Assembly: GCA_910588095.1 (NCBI GenBank)
Contig: CAJUQH010000006.1
Span: 1-41,208 of the forward strand
Direction of reading: 5' to 3'
Length of the DNA stretch: 41,208 nt
Source of the DNA: an uncultured Eggerthellaceae bacterium
GTDB taxonomy: Bacteria > Actinomycetota > Coriobacteriia > Coriobacteriales > Eggerthellaceae
A model generated the notes under the pieces. The model worked only from the letters and a program-made list of their open reading frames with translations, had not been told where the DNA came from and made no database searches. The first letter of the stretch is position 1. The number at the start of each line of letters is the position of its first letter. Positions 31,820 to 40,606 of the stretch are shown here, one piece after another. The position numbers and the translations under genes are program-made.

Positions 31820-33877
31820 TCAGCCCTGCTGTACTTTCACCTCTCGGCCCGTCAGCCGCCAATTATCGAAATCCAGCACCGACCCATCGATGACATACTC
31901 CTTGAGTTCTTGATCATCGTACCCACTGCTTGTCGTCATCCAGTAGTATCGAAGGCGAGGACCCTCTTGAACTTCGAACACAGTCGGACCATAAGCAGAG
32001 GAATCCCCGCCCACTGCATCAACGAGCGTCGCAGCATAATCCAGGTGCCCCGTCGGCACCATAGACACCTTTAAAGGTGCCGCAGCCTCTTCGTTGCTCT
32101 CGGCTGGTTTGACTAGGAGAACAGGAGTCGTTGGCCCCCTTAACTCATCTGACGTCAAATACCAGTCTCCATGGTCAGCCGTAACGATGATGGTGGCATC
32201 GTCATAGACCCCCAGCTTTTTCATCTGACGAAGGTACTCATCAACTATAGCGATGGATCCTATGCTCTGGTCATCAAGCGTCGAACCAACAGGATTCTCA
32301 TGACCGTCTTTGCCAATCACATAGGGAATATGCGCGCCATTAAGATGGATGAAACGAAAGGCGTTCTCTACAGTATCCGCGGAGAGCCCACGCGAGAACA
32401 GCTCTTCGGAATATGCCGCATCATCTATCGCATAGGGTGTTGCATCAGCCTTGTCTTTGCTAATTGCCCCGCTATTCACGTCATCGGTATAGAACCAGAA
32501 AAGGGGCTTGAGCAACCACGGGACATCGCGATATAAGGCAACCTTATCTAAAACAAATAACGTACCCAGAGGATCCAGCGTAATAGCACCTTGATCCTGC
32601 ACGTTGCTTGCATATTCGGCAACGAATTCTATGCCTTCAATATCGCGCATACCCAAATAAGAACTCTCAATAGAATCGGAGTACACGCCGATATCATAAC
32701 CAGCATCTGCCAGATCAGGCAGGAGCGTCGAGCTGGTATACCAGGAATCGATAAACTCATTAAAACCTTGGGAATCATCCGGCAGAACCCCCGTCAGAAG
32801 AAACGGGATCCCATAACGAGTAGGAACCATAGACCCAACAGAGTTCCTAAAATAGGTAAAACCGGTAAACTCATCAAAAAGACCGGGCTCTTCGATAAGC
32901 AACCGATCTACTTCCTGGGTGTCAAAGGTATCAAGGACGAACACCACGACATTACCTCGAGACCCGACATCAAATAATCCTTCCTCCGTAACGACAATAT
33001 CTTTCGGATGCGTGCTCGGAGATGCAATCGCACCAATGACGCCCACTCCCTGGACAATGATAAGAAAAAAGCAGAGCCCCATCGACGCTGCGCGCCATAG
33101 GCGAACCTTGTAACGATTGAGGGCCAAGGAGCCCACGATGACAACGGCCCACAAGATGGCACTGATTACTGTTATCGTTTTATAGGAGGAAAGGTCCAAT
33201 GCGTGGCCGTCAGCAATAGGCAGCGAATTATTGAGGAACATCGCTTGCACGTAGCAGCAGAGGCCAAGCGCAACGATAACCGCAATCACCACGTCAAAAG
33301 CACGCCCCCTCGTAATGGACACCAGAAGGGCCAACAACACCGAAGACGCAACGCCTGCGCAAATAACCAACGTAGCTACGTCTCCAGGGCCAAAAACAAG
33401 ACTCGACGCACTCCCCGAAACCACCTCCAAAGGTGCCACGATAAACACGGTACCGATCAGGAAAAGGGCCGCGATCATCGAACGAATAAAACGCTGGGGC
33501 CAGGAAAGCTTTCTCGCCTGGCTATCGGCCACCTGCTCTTCATGGCACCTCCGAGCAGACTTATCGGCCGTAGCGAGAAGATCTACCCCCCCCTTATTTG
33601 AACCGTCAACCCGATGAACCATTGGCTCTACTTGCTTGTGGGCATTCTCGTCAATATGCAATGCGCGCATGAGCACTTTCCTTGTGCGTCGCAATGCCAC
33701 GCCGAGGACGGCGCTCAGCGCTACCGCCACTCCAGCAAGCGCTTGAATGGTGTAGGTCATCACCGACGGATCGACATAGGCATAAGCCTGAGCTGGAAAA
33801 GCAGTTACTGCAACAAGGGCCACAACAAGGAGAACCGCCCAATCGTAAACGACAAGCGCCGCGCGCTTCCTTCTCAT
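31820..33877 (-). CDS. Membrane-anchored sulfatase/alkaline-phosphatase-fold protein
   Basis: A 685-residue protein. About six hydrophobic segments lie in the first 310 residues, interrupted by a polar loop (about 65-125). An extracytoplasmic sulfatase-superfamily domain follows: VVFVLDTFDTQ (metal Asp), NSVGSMVPTRYGIPFLLTG (Thr in the nucleophile position), HLNGAHIPY and IIVTADHGDWY (metal Asp/His). Because the nucleophile is Thr, a phospho-group transferase or hydrolase (as in LtaS or phosphoethanolamine transferases) is more likely than a true sulfatase. Its ATG overlaps the stop of the YidC-TagF gene (ATGA), so the two probably act together on the same polymer. Codon use is visibly A/T-richer than in the left half of the window. 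Confidence 0.82.
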   Translation of the reverse strand: MRRKRAALVVYDWAVLLVVALVAVTAFPAQAYAYVDPSVMTYTIQALAGVAVALSAVLGVALRRTRKVLMRALHIDENAHKQVEPMVHRVDGSNKGGVDLLATADKSARRCHEEQVADSQARKLSWPQRFIRSMIAALFLIGTVFIVAPLEVVSGSASSLVFGPGDVATLVICAGVASSVLLALLVSITRGRAFDVVIAVIVALGLCCYVQAMFLNNSLPIADGHALDLSSYKTITVISAILWAVVIVGSLALNRYKVRLWRAASMGLCFFLIIVQGVGVIGAIASPSTHPKDIVVTEEGLFDVGSRGNVVVFVLDTFDTQEVDRLLIEEPGLFDEFTGFTYFRNSVGSMVPTRYGIPFLLTGVLPDDSQGFNEFIDSWYTSSTLLPDLADAGYDIGVYSDSIESSYLGMRDIEGIEFVAEYASNVQDQGAITLDPLGTLFVLDKVALYRDVPWLLKPLFWFYTDDVNSGAISKDKADATPYAIDDAAYSEELFSRGLSADTVENAFRFIHLNGAHIPYVIGKDGHENPVGSTLDDQSIGSIAIVDEYLRQMKKLGVYDDATIIVTADHGDWYLTSDELRGPTTPVLLVKPAESNEEAAAPLKVSMVPTGHLDYAATLVDAVGGDSSAYGPTVFEVQEGPRLRYYWMTTSSGYDDQELKEYVIDGSVLDFDNWRLTGREVKVQQG

Positions 33878-35805
33878 CGTGCGAACACCTCCTTGGCCTG
33901 TTGTCTTCCTTCGACCTCCCGGACGGCCTGCTTCGCCAGAACGGTCTCCAGCAAGAACTCTCCTGCCACCTCAGCGCTATGACCAAGATTGAACACGAAG
34001 CCTGCACGCACCTCCTTTATGCGGTCACGCCAACGCTCATGCCCATCGAGCATGGCAGCCACCTCATCGGCGAACGCATCTAAACCATCAAGTGGCAGGG
34101 CTTTGCCTATCTGACTACGCAACGTGATGTCAGTTGCCTCGCAGCCGAGGTCTTCCCAGTCAGGGTTTCCCACTTTCATAGGTGTATCGATGAAGATCGT
34201 CGGCTTCAGCGTCGAGAACGAGAAATCGCATGAGATGGACGACCAATCAGTTACCAGCACGTCGGAAGCGAACGTAGACTCATTAGAACCGAAATCTTCC
34301 TCAAAGAAGAGCTCTTCCTCCCCCACGTGGTCCCAACGCCCCTTCAATGCCTCCCAACGCGGCTTGTAGCGCTTCACGTACTCAGGATGAGGCCGAACGA
34401 TGATGCGGTATCCCTTCCCCAAAATAGGGGCAATAAGCTCATCGATGCAAGTGTCGAGGATGCAGTCCTCCTGCCATGAGGGCCCAATAAGGATAGTAGG
34501 GCGCTCATTCTGACGTCCCGCCAAGGCTTCGTAGTCAGCTACCTCTTGATCGAGCAAATCATAGCCGTAGGCGATCAGCTGCTTTGGCTTCAAGCCTCGC
34601 TTCTTCTCAGCAGTCTGAATCTCAGCAACTTGATGCGGGCCAGCACACATGATGGCGTCGTAATGGTCGAACGCCTCAGCGTGGGCAACAAGATGCGTTG
34701 ATGTCATATGGTGGAAGAAGAAAACGTACTCTATGTCCTTGCGCACATAGGAACGCTTGATGTAGTAGTTCTCGAGGTCCTCAAGCGTGGCAACCACCAC
34801 ATCGGCGTCCATCTTCATCATGAGCGTAATGGCCTTCTGCTCACCGATGTAATAAGGGAAGATGCGCGGCTTCTCCTTCGCGATCTCGAATATCTGGTCG
34901 TTCGGGTCGTTGGTCACGTAATGGATGCGCATATCAGAATTGGCCAGCAGATATTCGATAGCGCCCTTGAAGTACTTATAGAATCCGCTCTTCTCGGAAT
35001 AGAAGACGATGTGCTTATCCACGATGCTGAAGAAGCGCTTGTAGTCAGCCTTTTCGCGCTTGCCCAGCGGGTTCTTCTGCCACCACTTGGGCTTGCCAGC
35101 GGAAAGGGCGTTCAGACCGTCAAGCTCAACACGGCTCTCTGCCAAATCCTCGTAGTCTATGTGCTTCTTCGGCTTGATGGCCACATTGCAGATCGCCTGG
35201 ACCGCAATAGAGGTCAGGTTCGAGCAGATCCAGTAGAACGCCATGCCGGCCGCTACGAAGATGCCCAGCACGAACGACAGCACTATGGAGAGGCCATTGG
35301 TGGTGTTCTTCTCCATGCGCGACTGTTCGCGCTGCAGCGGATTGATGCGGTTCTGGGCGAACCCCATGACCACGGCCGATAGCCCAGCCAGAATCGGCAT
35401 GACCCACGACAGACCACCATCCTCGACGGGAATCATTCCCAAGAACTCCGTGCCCGGCGCCCCGTTGTCGGTGATGCGATGGATGACGTCCACCAAGCCG
35501 AACAAGATGATTATCTGCACCGCCAGCGGCACGAGCGAGAGCATGGGATGATAATGCTTCTCCTTGTAAAGCTCATTCTGCTTCTCGCCGATCGCCTCGG
35601 CATCGCCGAAGTACTTGACCTTGAGCCGATTCAAATCGGGCATGAGCTGCACCATGACGATGGCGTTCTTCTGGCACCAAAGCGCCATGGGCATGAGCAG
35701 AATCTTCACGATAACCGTGAATAGCAGTATGGCGACCCACCAATTGCCCGTCAGGTCATAGCACGGCTGCATTATAAGCGCGAGTATGTCAGCGAGGACT
35801 TCCAT
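33874..35805 (-). CDS. YidC/Oxa1 insertase domain fused to TagF-like CDP-glycerol-type phosphotransferase
   Basis: A 643-residue protein. Residues 1-210 match YidC/Oxa1: a first helix with NWWVAILLFTVIVKILLMPM, a cytoplasmic hairpin (MPDLNRLKVKYFGDAEAIGEKQNELYKEKHYHPM), then helices near 90-110, 133-150 and 171-207. At the groove position where YidC usually has Arg there is Lys34. Residues 250-620 match the Glyphos_transf/TagB-TagF family: FFFHHMTSTHLVA, IAYGYDLLD, LIGPSWQEDCILD, RPHPEYVKRY (471-480) and DVLVTDWSSISCDF (515-528). TagF-type enzymes add glycerol- or ribitol-phosphate from CDP donors. Here the donor could be CMP-AEP or a CDP-alcohol. First gene of its operon, translationally coupled to the sulfatase-fold gene. 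Confidence 0.88.
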   Translation of the reverse strand: MEVLADILALIMQPCYDLTGNWWVAILLFTVIVKILLMPMALWCQKNAIVMVQLMPDLNRLKVKYFGDAEAIGEKQNELYKEKHYHPMLSLVPLAVQIIILFGLVDVIHRITDNGAPGTEFLGMIPVEDGGLSWVMPILAGLSAVVMGFAQNRINPLQREQSRMEKNTTNGLSIVLSFVLGIFVAAGMAFYWICSNLTSIAVQAICNVAIKPKKHIDYEDLAESRVELDGLNALSAGKPKWWQKNPLGKREKADYKRFFSIVDKHIVFYSEKSGFYKYFKGAIEYLLANSDMRIHYVTNDPNDQIFEIAKEKPRIFPYYIGEQKAITLMMKMDADVVVATLEDLENYYIKRSYVRKDIEYVFFFHHMTSTHLVAHAEAFDHYDAIMCAGPHQVAEIQTAEKKRGLKPKQLIAYGYDLLDQEVADYEALAGRQNERPTILIGPSWQEDCILDTCIDELIAPILGKGYRIIVRPHPEYVKRYKPRWEALKGRWDHVGEEELFFEEDFGSNESTFASDVLVTDWSSISCDFSFSTLKPTIFIDTPMKVGNPDWEDLGCEATDITLRSQIGKALPLDGLDAFADEVAAMLDGHERWRDRIKEVRAGFVFNLGHSAEVAGEFLLETVLAKQAVREVEGRQQAKEVFAR

Positions 35806-35849
35806 CGTAGCGAGAACCTGCCCTTCTTCGGTGCAATCTTTCGTATTGT

Positions 35850-35855
35850 ATTATA
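35850..35855 (-). promoter_or_regulatory. Consensus -10 (TATAAT) for the YidC-TagF operon
   Basis: Minus-strand TATAAT, 45 nt upstream of ATG 35805. No good -35 was found. The same AT-rich patch could serve the divergent glycosyltransferase (35911, +). Confidence 0.45.
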
Positions 35856-35910
35856 TGAGGACCTAATGGCGCTTACGATTCCAGTCGTCCGGCACATCAA
35901 AGGAGGAGCC

Positions 35911-36915
35911 ATGACGTCTCTTCGAGAAAACCGGCCCGCGGTTTCCGTGATTGTTCCCGTTTACAGCGTGGAGAAGTACCTCGCCCGCTGCTTGGATAGC
36001 CTCCTGGCGCAAGATACGAACGTCAATTACGAGATCATCTGCATCAACGACTGCAGCCCTGATAGCAGCCCCCGCATCCTCGAAGATTACCAGCGACGCT
36101 TCCCAAACCGTATCCGCGTGCTCGAAAACGAAGAGAACGTAGGGCTTGGAGCCACTCGCGACCATGGCGTCCTCAAAGCCCGCGGCGAGTACCTCATGTT
36201 CGTCGATAGCGACGATTACGTGCGCAGCGATTACATAGAGCAGTATTTATCCGCCATGGATAGCAACCCATGTGACATCATCATCGGGGGCTACATTGAT
36301 GCTGACGGCGAAAGAGAGCAAGCTCGCCTCCTCCCCCATTCTCTCTGGACGGAGCTCTGCTTCAGTGCAGCTTGGGCTAAGATGTATCGACGCGCTTTCG
36401 TCAAAGAAAACGACTTGAAGTTTACCGGTATACGCTACGCCGAGGACACCCTCTTCAATCTGAATGTGTTCGCACTCGATGCGCGATGCTCCATCATCGA
36501 TTATGCAGGGTATTACTACTTCGCCAACCCATCGTCCATCACCCGGGAAAAGGGGCACGATAAGAAGCTGGAGCAAGAACTCAGCACCCTGTACCGAAAC
36601 TTCATTGCCTCGGATGCATTCGAGCGTTTGCCGCAAGACCGACGTCAGATGGTCGAGTACTCCTACGTCGCAGACATGCTCAGCACGATTCTCTTGTTTG
36701 GCCGTAGGTGCGGAACGCGGCGAATGCACGAGAAGCATGCCTTCTTCAAGGATGACCTCGAAGCGATCTTCCCCAACTATCGAAGGAACCCCTACTTAAC
36801 ATTAAGCGGCCCAATGGGACAGCGCGCTTCGATTCGCCGCGGAGTCTCGATGTTCATGTTGGCCGAAAAGCTGCATCTTTCAAAACAGCTCTTCGCACTG
36901 TTCGGCATCCTCTAA
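35911..36915 (+). CDS. Family 2 glycosyltransferase
   Basis: A 334-residue GT-A glycosyltransferase. AVSVIVPVYSVEKYLARCLDSLLAQ opens the fold, then YEIICINDCSPDSSPRILEDY, NVGLGATRDHGVLKARGEYLMFVDSDDYV with the metal-binding DSD, and RYAEDTLFNLNVFA with the ED catalytic-region motif. No transmembrane segment is apparent, so it acts at the cytoplasmic face. ATG 35911 is fixed by a perfect AAAGGAGG site 5 nt upstream. It is divergent from the YidC-TagF operon and its stop overlaps that of the next gene. Confidence 0.92.
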   Translation: MTSLRENRPAVSVIVPVYSVEKYLARCLDSLLAQDTNVNYEIICINDCSPDSSPRILEDYQRRFPNRIRVLENEENVGLGATRDHGVLKARGEYLMFVDSDDYVRSDYIEQYLSAMDSNPCDIIIGGYIDADGEREQARLLPHSLWTELCFSAAWAKMYRRAFVKENDLKFTGIRYAEDTLFNLNVFALDARCSIIDYAGYYYFANPSSITREKGHDKKLEQELSTLYRNFIASDAFERLPQDRRQMVEYSYVADMLSTILLFGRRCGTRRMHEKHAFFKDDLEAIFPNYRRNPYLTLSGPMGQRASIRRGVSMFMLAEKLHLSKQLFALFGIL

Positions 36916-37910
36916 GGGTTGGCGCTCGCTCCCATCTGCGCTTGCACCTTCCGGCATATGCGAGCAATTCCGATTCGCGCCGCCACCGCATTAAGCAAAA
37001 GCTTGCGGAAGGCAGCGCTCGCCAGGAAGCCACCCAAGATGCCACGCCCGCATCGCGCCCAAGCGCCTTCGTACAGATAAGAAGCGCAATCATCCATCCG
37101 CTTGCGCGCCTTGCCATACGCCTCACGGTTCGCCACCGACGCGAGTTCCAGTTCTCGGCTCTTCGACTCAGCGTCTATTTCCTCTATGGGATCCCCTTTT
37201 GAGAATGCCTTTCTCAAGCATGTCGCCCATGCGTCCTGCATGAATGCATAGGGGATCGAGATTCCGTCCTCGTTGTAACGCACCGTGAGCAGCGTTTCGT
37301 CAAGACGCCCCAGACGGAACCCCTTCTGCAATGCCCGCAGAAGGAAATCGTAGTCTTCGCAATGGGCAACAGGACGATATCCCCCAAGATCATCATAAAC
37401 CTGCTTGCGCACCAACCAACCCGAATGTGCGATGATGTTCGCCTTGCCCTCTATCTGTCGCATCTCATCAGCTAGAAGGAGGGGGAAAGAGCGTCCTGCG
37501 GTCTTCCGACCATCCGTGAAGAGGATATCGCTCCCGACGCCAACGACATCCAGCCCGCATCCTTGCATGAACCGCATCTCCTTGGCTAGGCGCTCTGGAT
37601 GAGCCACATCATCTGCGTCCATTCGCGCAACGAAACCTTCTTCCACACAGGAAAGGAGCTTGTTGAGGCTTCCGACAAGTCCGAGATTGCGCTCGTTCAC
37701 CATGAACACGATGCGGTCGTCCCTCTCGGCATACTCTTCTACCACTCGCTTATGCGCCCCATTGGCCGGGTTGTCGAGCAGGATGTAGAATCGCAAGTTA
37801 TCCCAGCTCTGAGACAAGATGGATTCGATGCTAGCTCGAAGCCACTGCTCTTCCTCGTTGTAAGTACTCATTATCACCGCAATGCGCACGTCGATACATG
37901 ATTTGACCAT
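36912..37910 (-). CDS. Family 2 glycosyltransferase
   Basis: A 332-residue GT-A enzyme: VRIAVIMSTYNEEEQWLRASIESILSQSW, LDNPANG, NERNLGLVGSLNKLLSCVEEGFVARMDADDVAHPERL with the DxD-type DAD, and later VAHCEDYDFLLRALQKGFRLG. ATG 37910 has AGGGAAGG upstream; an in-frame ATG 33 nt earlier is less likely. Its stop codon overlaps that of the convergent glycosyltransferase by 4 bp (CTAA), leaving no room for a terminator between them. Confidence 0.92.
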   Translation of the reverse strand: MVKSCIDVRIAVIMSTYNEEEQWLRASIESILSQSWDNLRFYILLDNPANGAHKRVVEEYAERDDRIVFMVNERNLGLVGSLNKLLSCVEEGFVARMDADDVAHPERLAKEMRFMQGCGLDVVGVGSDILFTDGRKTAGRSFPLLLADEMRQIEGKANIIAHSGWLVRKQVYDDLGGYRPVAHCEDYDFLLRALQKGFRLGRLDETLLTVRYNEDGISIPYAFMQDAWATCLRKAFSKGDPIEEIDAESKSRELELASVANREAYGKARKRMDDCASYLYEGAWARCGRGILGGFLASAAFRKLLLNAVAARIGIARICRKVQAQMGASANP

Positions 37911-38008
37911 CAACCTTCCCTCTCGCTCTCGCAGGTCTAGCACGACCAGGATATACCAGATTCAACCGACAAACGCTATCTATGCGCCCATCAACGCGAA
38001 CGACCTCT

Positions 38009-38014
38009 TATAAT
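38009..38014 (+). promoter_or_regulatory. Consensus -10 (TATAAT) for the GT4 gene
   Basis: TATAAT lies 62 nt upstream of ATG 38076, in the divergent gap 37911-38075. A matching -35 is not evident. Confidence 0.45.
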
Positions 38015-38075
38015 GGCTCTGTAGCCCTCTTTCCAAAGAAGGCCGATTCACCCCAGGAGCAGAGGAGTATGCGGC

Positions 38076-39236
38076 ATGAATTCCGCCAGCCAAGGAAGCG
38101 CCTCCCACGATGACGATGCGAGGCCCGTTCGCGGTGTGTACATGGCTCTCAAGACGGCTGCCGCCCACCCTGAGTGCAATGGCGTGGCAGCCAAGATTGC
38201 TGCTCAGGTCAACACCTTGGATACCGGAGAAATCGCTTGCGACCTGTATACCGTCTACGGGCCCCATAGCTTCTTTGGGAACTTCTTCAACTGGTTTCCC
38301 CTTCTCCCCTCAACGGAAGGCTGGATTGCCACGGAGAGCTTAGCCGCCAACGACTTCCTCTACATCAGGAAACCGCTCTTCACCCGCAAGTTCATCCGCT
38401 TTCTCCGGAATATGAAGAAGCTCAATCCGAATATCAAGATAATCCTCGAGATTCCCACGTATCCCTATGACAACGAGATGCAAAATATCTGGGAAAGAGT
38501 CTCGCTCGCCCGCGATCGTCACTACCGCAAGCAGCTGAGCGGCTACGTCGACAAAATCGCTGACCTCTCGCGACATAATGAAATATTCGGAGTGGAGACG
38601 TTGCCCATCGTCAACGGCATCGACTTGAGCATACATTCCCCTCGAATTCCATCCTACCAAGATGAGGCGGTGCATATGCTCTCCGTATCGAGCTGCTTCT
38701 TCTGGCATGGCCTCGATCGCGCAATCACTGGCTTGGGAGAGTACTACGCCGAAAAAAGCCCCGTTAAGCAGGTCGTTCTACACATCGTTGGTGAAGGTCC
38801 AGAGACTGCGAGCTTGAAGGGCATGGCGGAAACGCTCGGGGTCAGCCGCTACGTCCTCTTCCATGGCGAGCTACAGAAGAGCGAAATCGAAGAGCTTTAC
38901 AACCAATGCACCATCGCCCTGGAGGGGCTCGGATACTTCCGCAAGACCGATGCCTTCTCGTCTTCAATCAAATCTCGCGAGTACCTCGCGAAAGGCATTC
39001 CGTTTGCCTACTGCACGGACATCGACGTCTTTCTCGAAAAACCCGTCGATTTTTGCCTTAAAGTGACAGCGGACGATACTCCTTTACCTATTGGGGAGAT
39101 CGTTCGTTTCCATGACGAGCTATACGGCAACAACTCCGAGCAGGAGATCATTGAGGAGATTCGTGATTACGCAGAGCATGCCGTATCCATGGATGCTGCC
39201 CTTGAGCAGGTTATCTCTTACCTTAGTGAAAGATGA
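38076..39236 (+). CDS. GT4-type glycosyltransferase
   Basis: A 386-residue protein with a GT-B layout: an N-terminal domain containing ILEIPTYPYDNEM, then VNGIDLSIHSP, VVLHIVGEGPETASLKGMAETLGVSRYVLFHGELQKSEIEELYNQCTIALEGLGYFRKT and SSSIKSREYLAKGIPFAYC, the family-4 donor-binding region. The usual EPFG-like Glu motif is replaced by the KSREYLAKGIP stretch common in polysaccharide-locus enzymes. GAGGAG precedes ATG 38076. It probably adds one sugar to the island's glycan. Confidence 0.88.
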   Translation: MNSASQGSASHDDDARPVRGVYMALKTAAAHPECNGVAAKIAAQVNTLDTGEIACDLYTVYGPHSFFGNFFNWFPLLPSTEGWIATESLAANDFLYIRKPLFTRKFIRFLRNMKKLNPNIKIILEIPTYPYDNEMQNIWERVSLARDRHYRKQLSGYVDKIADLSRHNEIFGVETLPIVNGIDLSIHSPRIPSYQDEAVHMLSVSSCFFWHGLDRAITGLGEYYAEKSPVKQVVLHIVGEGPETASLKGMAETLGVSRYVLFHGELQKSEIEELYNQCTIALEGLGYFRKTDAFSSSIKSREYLAKGIPFAYCTDIDVFLEKPVDFCLKVTADDTPLPIGEIVRFHDELYGNNSEQEIIEEIRDYAEHAVSMDAALEQVISYLSER

Positions 39237-39299
39237 TGCGCAGACGAGCACCCTTCCCAGCAGCCGTAATCGCATCTCAGGCAAGAGCGACCACGCGAG

Positions 39300-39313
39300 G
39301 CAACGCTCGTTGC
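39300..39313 (+). terminator. Small hairpin between convergent GT4 and DHHW genes
   Basis: GCAAC and GTTGC pair around GCTC, followed by AACCCCTTT. A weak intrinsic-terminator candidate in the 105-bp convergent gap. Confidence 0.3.
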
Positions 39314-39341
39314 AACCCCTTTAAAGCGTAACCACTTCGCG

Positions 39342-40595
39342 TCAAGCGGCTCCGAGGATCCTCTCGGCGCGCTCAGTGTCGATGTTGGCGGGACTCAGGA
39401 AGAACAGCACCTCTGTAATGTCAGGGTGCTCGGCCATATACTCATCCAATGTGCCTTCGGAAGCGCGCGGATCATAAACATACGTCTTCTCGAAGTGGCT
39501 GGCGAAAAGCCGCTCTACGCAATTCGAGTAGGAGTAGGCCACGATGAGCACGGAGTCATGGTTAGGCGCCTCAGGGTTCGTGATCTCGACATGCCCCTTG
39601 TCTGCATGGAAGTACTCCGCATATCGGCTCGTGTAAGGCGCAGGATCCCACCTGCCATCTTCATACATCTGCCTATGAACCAGCAGCTCAAGGCTGCCCC
39701 CCTCCTCGCCGAGTTTCACATCGTAATCCGGTAGGTCAAAATCGTAATCGAACATTCCATCCGACTTCTCAACATCATAGAGACCAAGGCGGCTCAAAGA
39801 CCCTCTGAACTCAGGCTCAGCGTACTCTATGACGGATTCGATGGGAACCGTCGCACCATCCCACCCAAGATCCTCAACGATGCTCGCATAAGCCTCATAG
39901 GCCCCCGCCATATTCCAATGGTGATCGGTGGAGAAATATCCTTCGCAAAATTCCGGATATGAGACTGAGGGGTCAATGACATGGACGCTCTGCAAGCTAT
40001 TCAGCAAATGCTCTTTTACAACCTCGTCCGAATAGGGCGCAGAGACAAGGGATGCGACCGGGGATGATGCCAGGAAGTCCTCTTTTGGGATGCAGTAGAA
40101 GCTGACCGGGATGCCAGGGTGACGTTGAGCAAAGCCATCGTAAAGCCCCACAAAGCGCTCAAGCCTAGATAGCGTGTCATCCGAAGCTGTCGACGGGATA
40201 CCTGACAGCATACCCGACTCCGGTATGAAGACATAATCGCTTCCGAAGAACGTCGGGTATGCAGGCCAATGAAAGAGGGCGTTGGAAATACCTATGAAAC
40301 CGCGCTGAATTCGAGCGTTCGTCAGGAGCAAGGAGGACTTAAGGGGCATATGCGCATCCAGGTCGGCCTGAACCATGTTTTGAAAGGAGCCGTCCAGGAA
40401 GCTCGTTGCCCCTTGTCCTTCCTCGGTCACCGCGCCAGTTAGATAAGCCGCATCCTCGCCAGTCAGCCAGGGAGGCAGCGGCACCCCGACCTTCTGAGCG
40501 AAGAAAACGACAGCAGGGGCGGCGAGCACCGAACAGATAACGACCGCGAAAATGCCGCCGCGGAGCAAGCTGCTTTTTGTTCCCGCCACGCTCAT
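39342..40595 (-). CDS. DHHW/AlgX-like SGNH-fold secreted protein
   Basis: A 417-residue protein with one N-terminal hydrophobic segment (GGIFAVVICSVLAAPAVVFFA), acting as signal or anchor. A Trp/Tyr-rich extracytoplasmic domain follows, containing YFSTDHHWNMAGAYEAY (the DHHW motif of AlgX/AlgJ-like acetylation proteins) and DSVLIVAYSYSNCVERLFASHF, the usual serine region. Such proteins move acetyl groups onto exported polysaccharides, normally with an MBOAT acyltransferase. None is in the window, so the acyltransferase 3 protein 17 kb away or an outside gene may be the partner. ATG 40595 has GAGGG upstream; a TTG two codons earlier is possible. Confidence 0.85.
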   Translation of the reverse strand: MSVAGTKSSLLRGGIFAVVICSVLAAPAVVFFAQKVGVPLPPWLTGEDAAYLTGAVTEEGQGATSFLDGSFQNMVQADLDAHMPLKSSLLLTNARIQRGFIGISNALFHWPAYPTFFGSDYVFIPESGMLSGIPSTASDDTLSRLERFVGLYDGFAQRHPGIPVSFYCIPKEDFLASSPVASLVSAPYSDEVVKEHLLNSLQSVHVIDPSVSYPEFCEGYFSTDHHWNMAGAYEAYASIVEDLGWDGATVPIESVIEYAEPEFRGSLSRLGLYDVEKSDGMFDYDFDLPDYDVKLGEEGGSLELLVHRQMYEDGRWDPAPYTSRYAEYFHADKGHVEITNPEAPNHDSVLIVAYSYSNCVERLFASHFEKTYVYDPRASEGTLDEYMAEHPDITEVLFFLSPANIDTERAERILGAA

Positions 40596-40606
40596 CGCCA
40601 AGGCCC

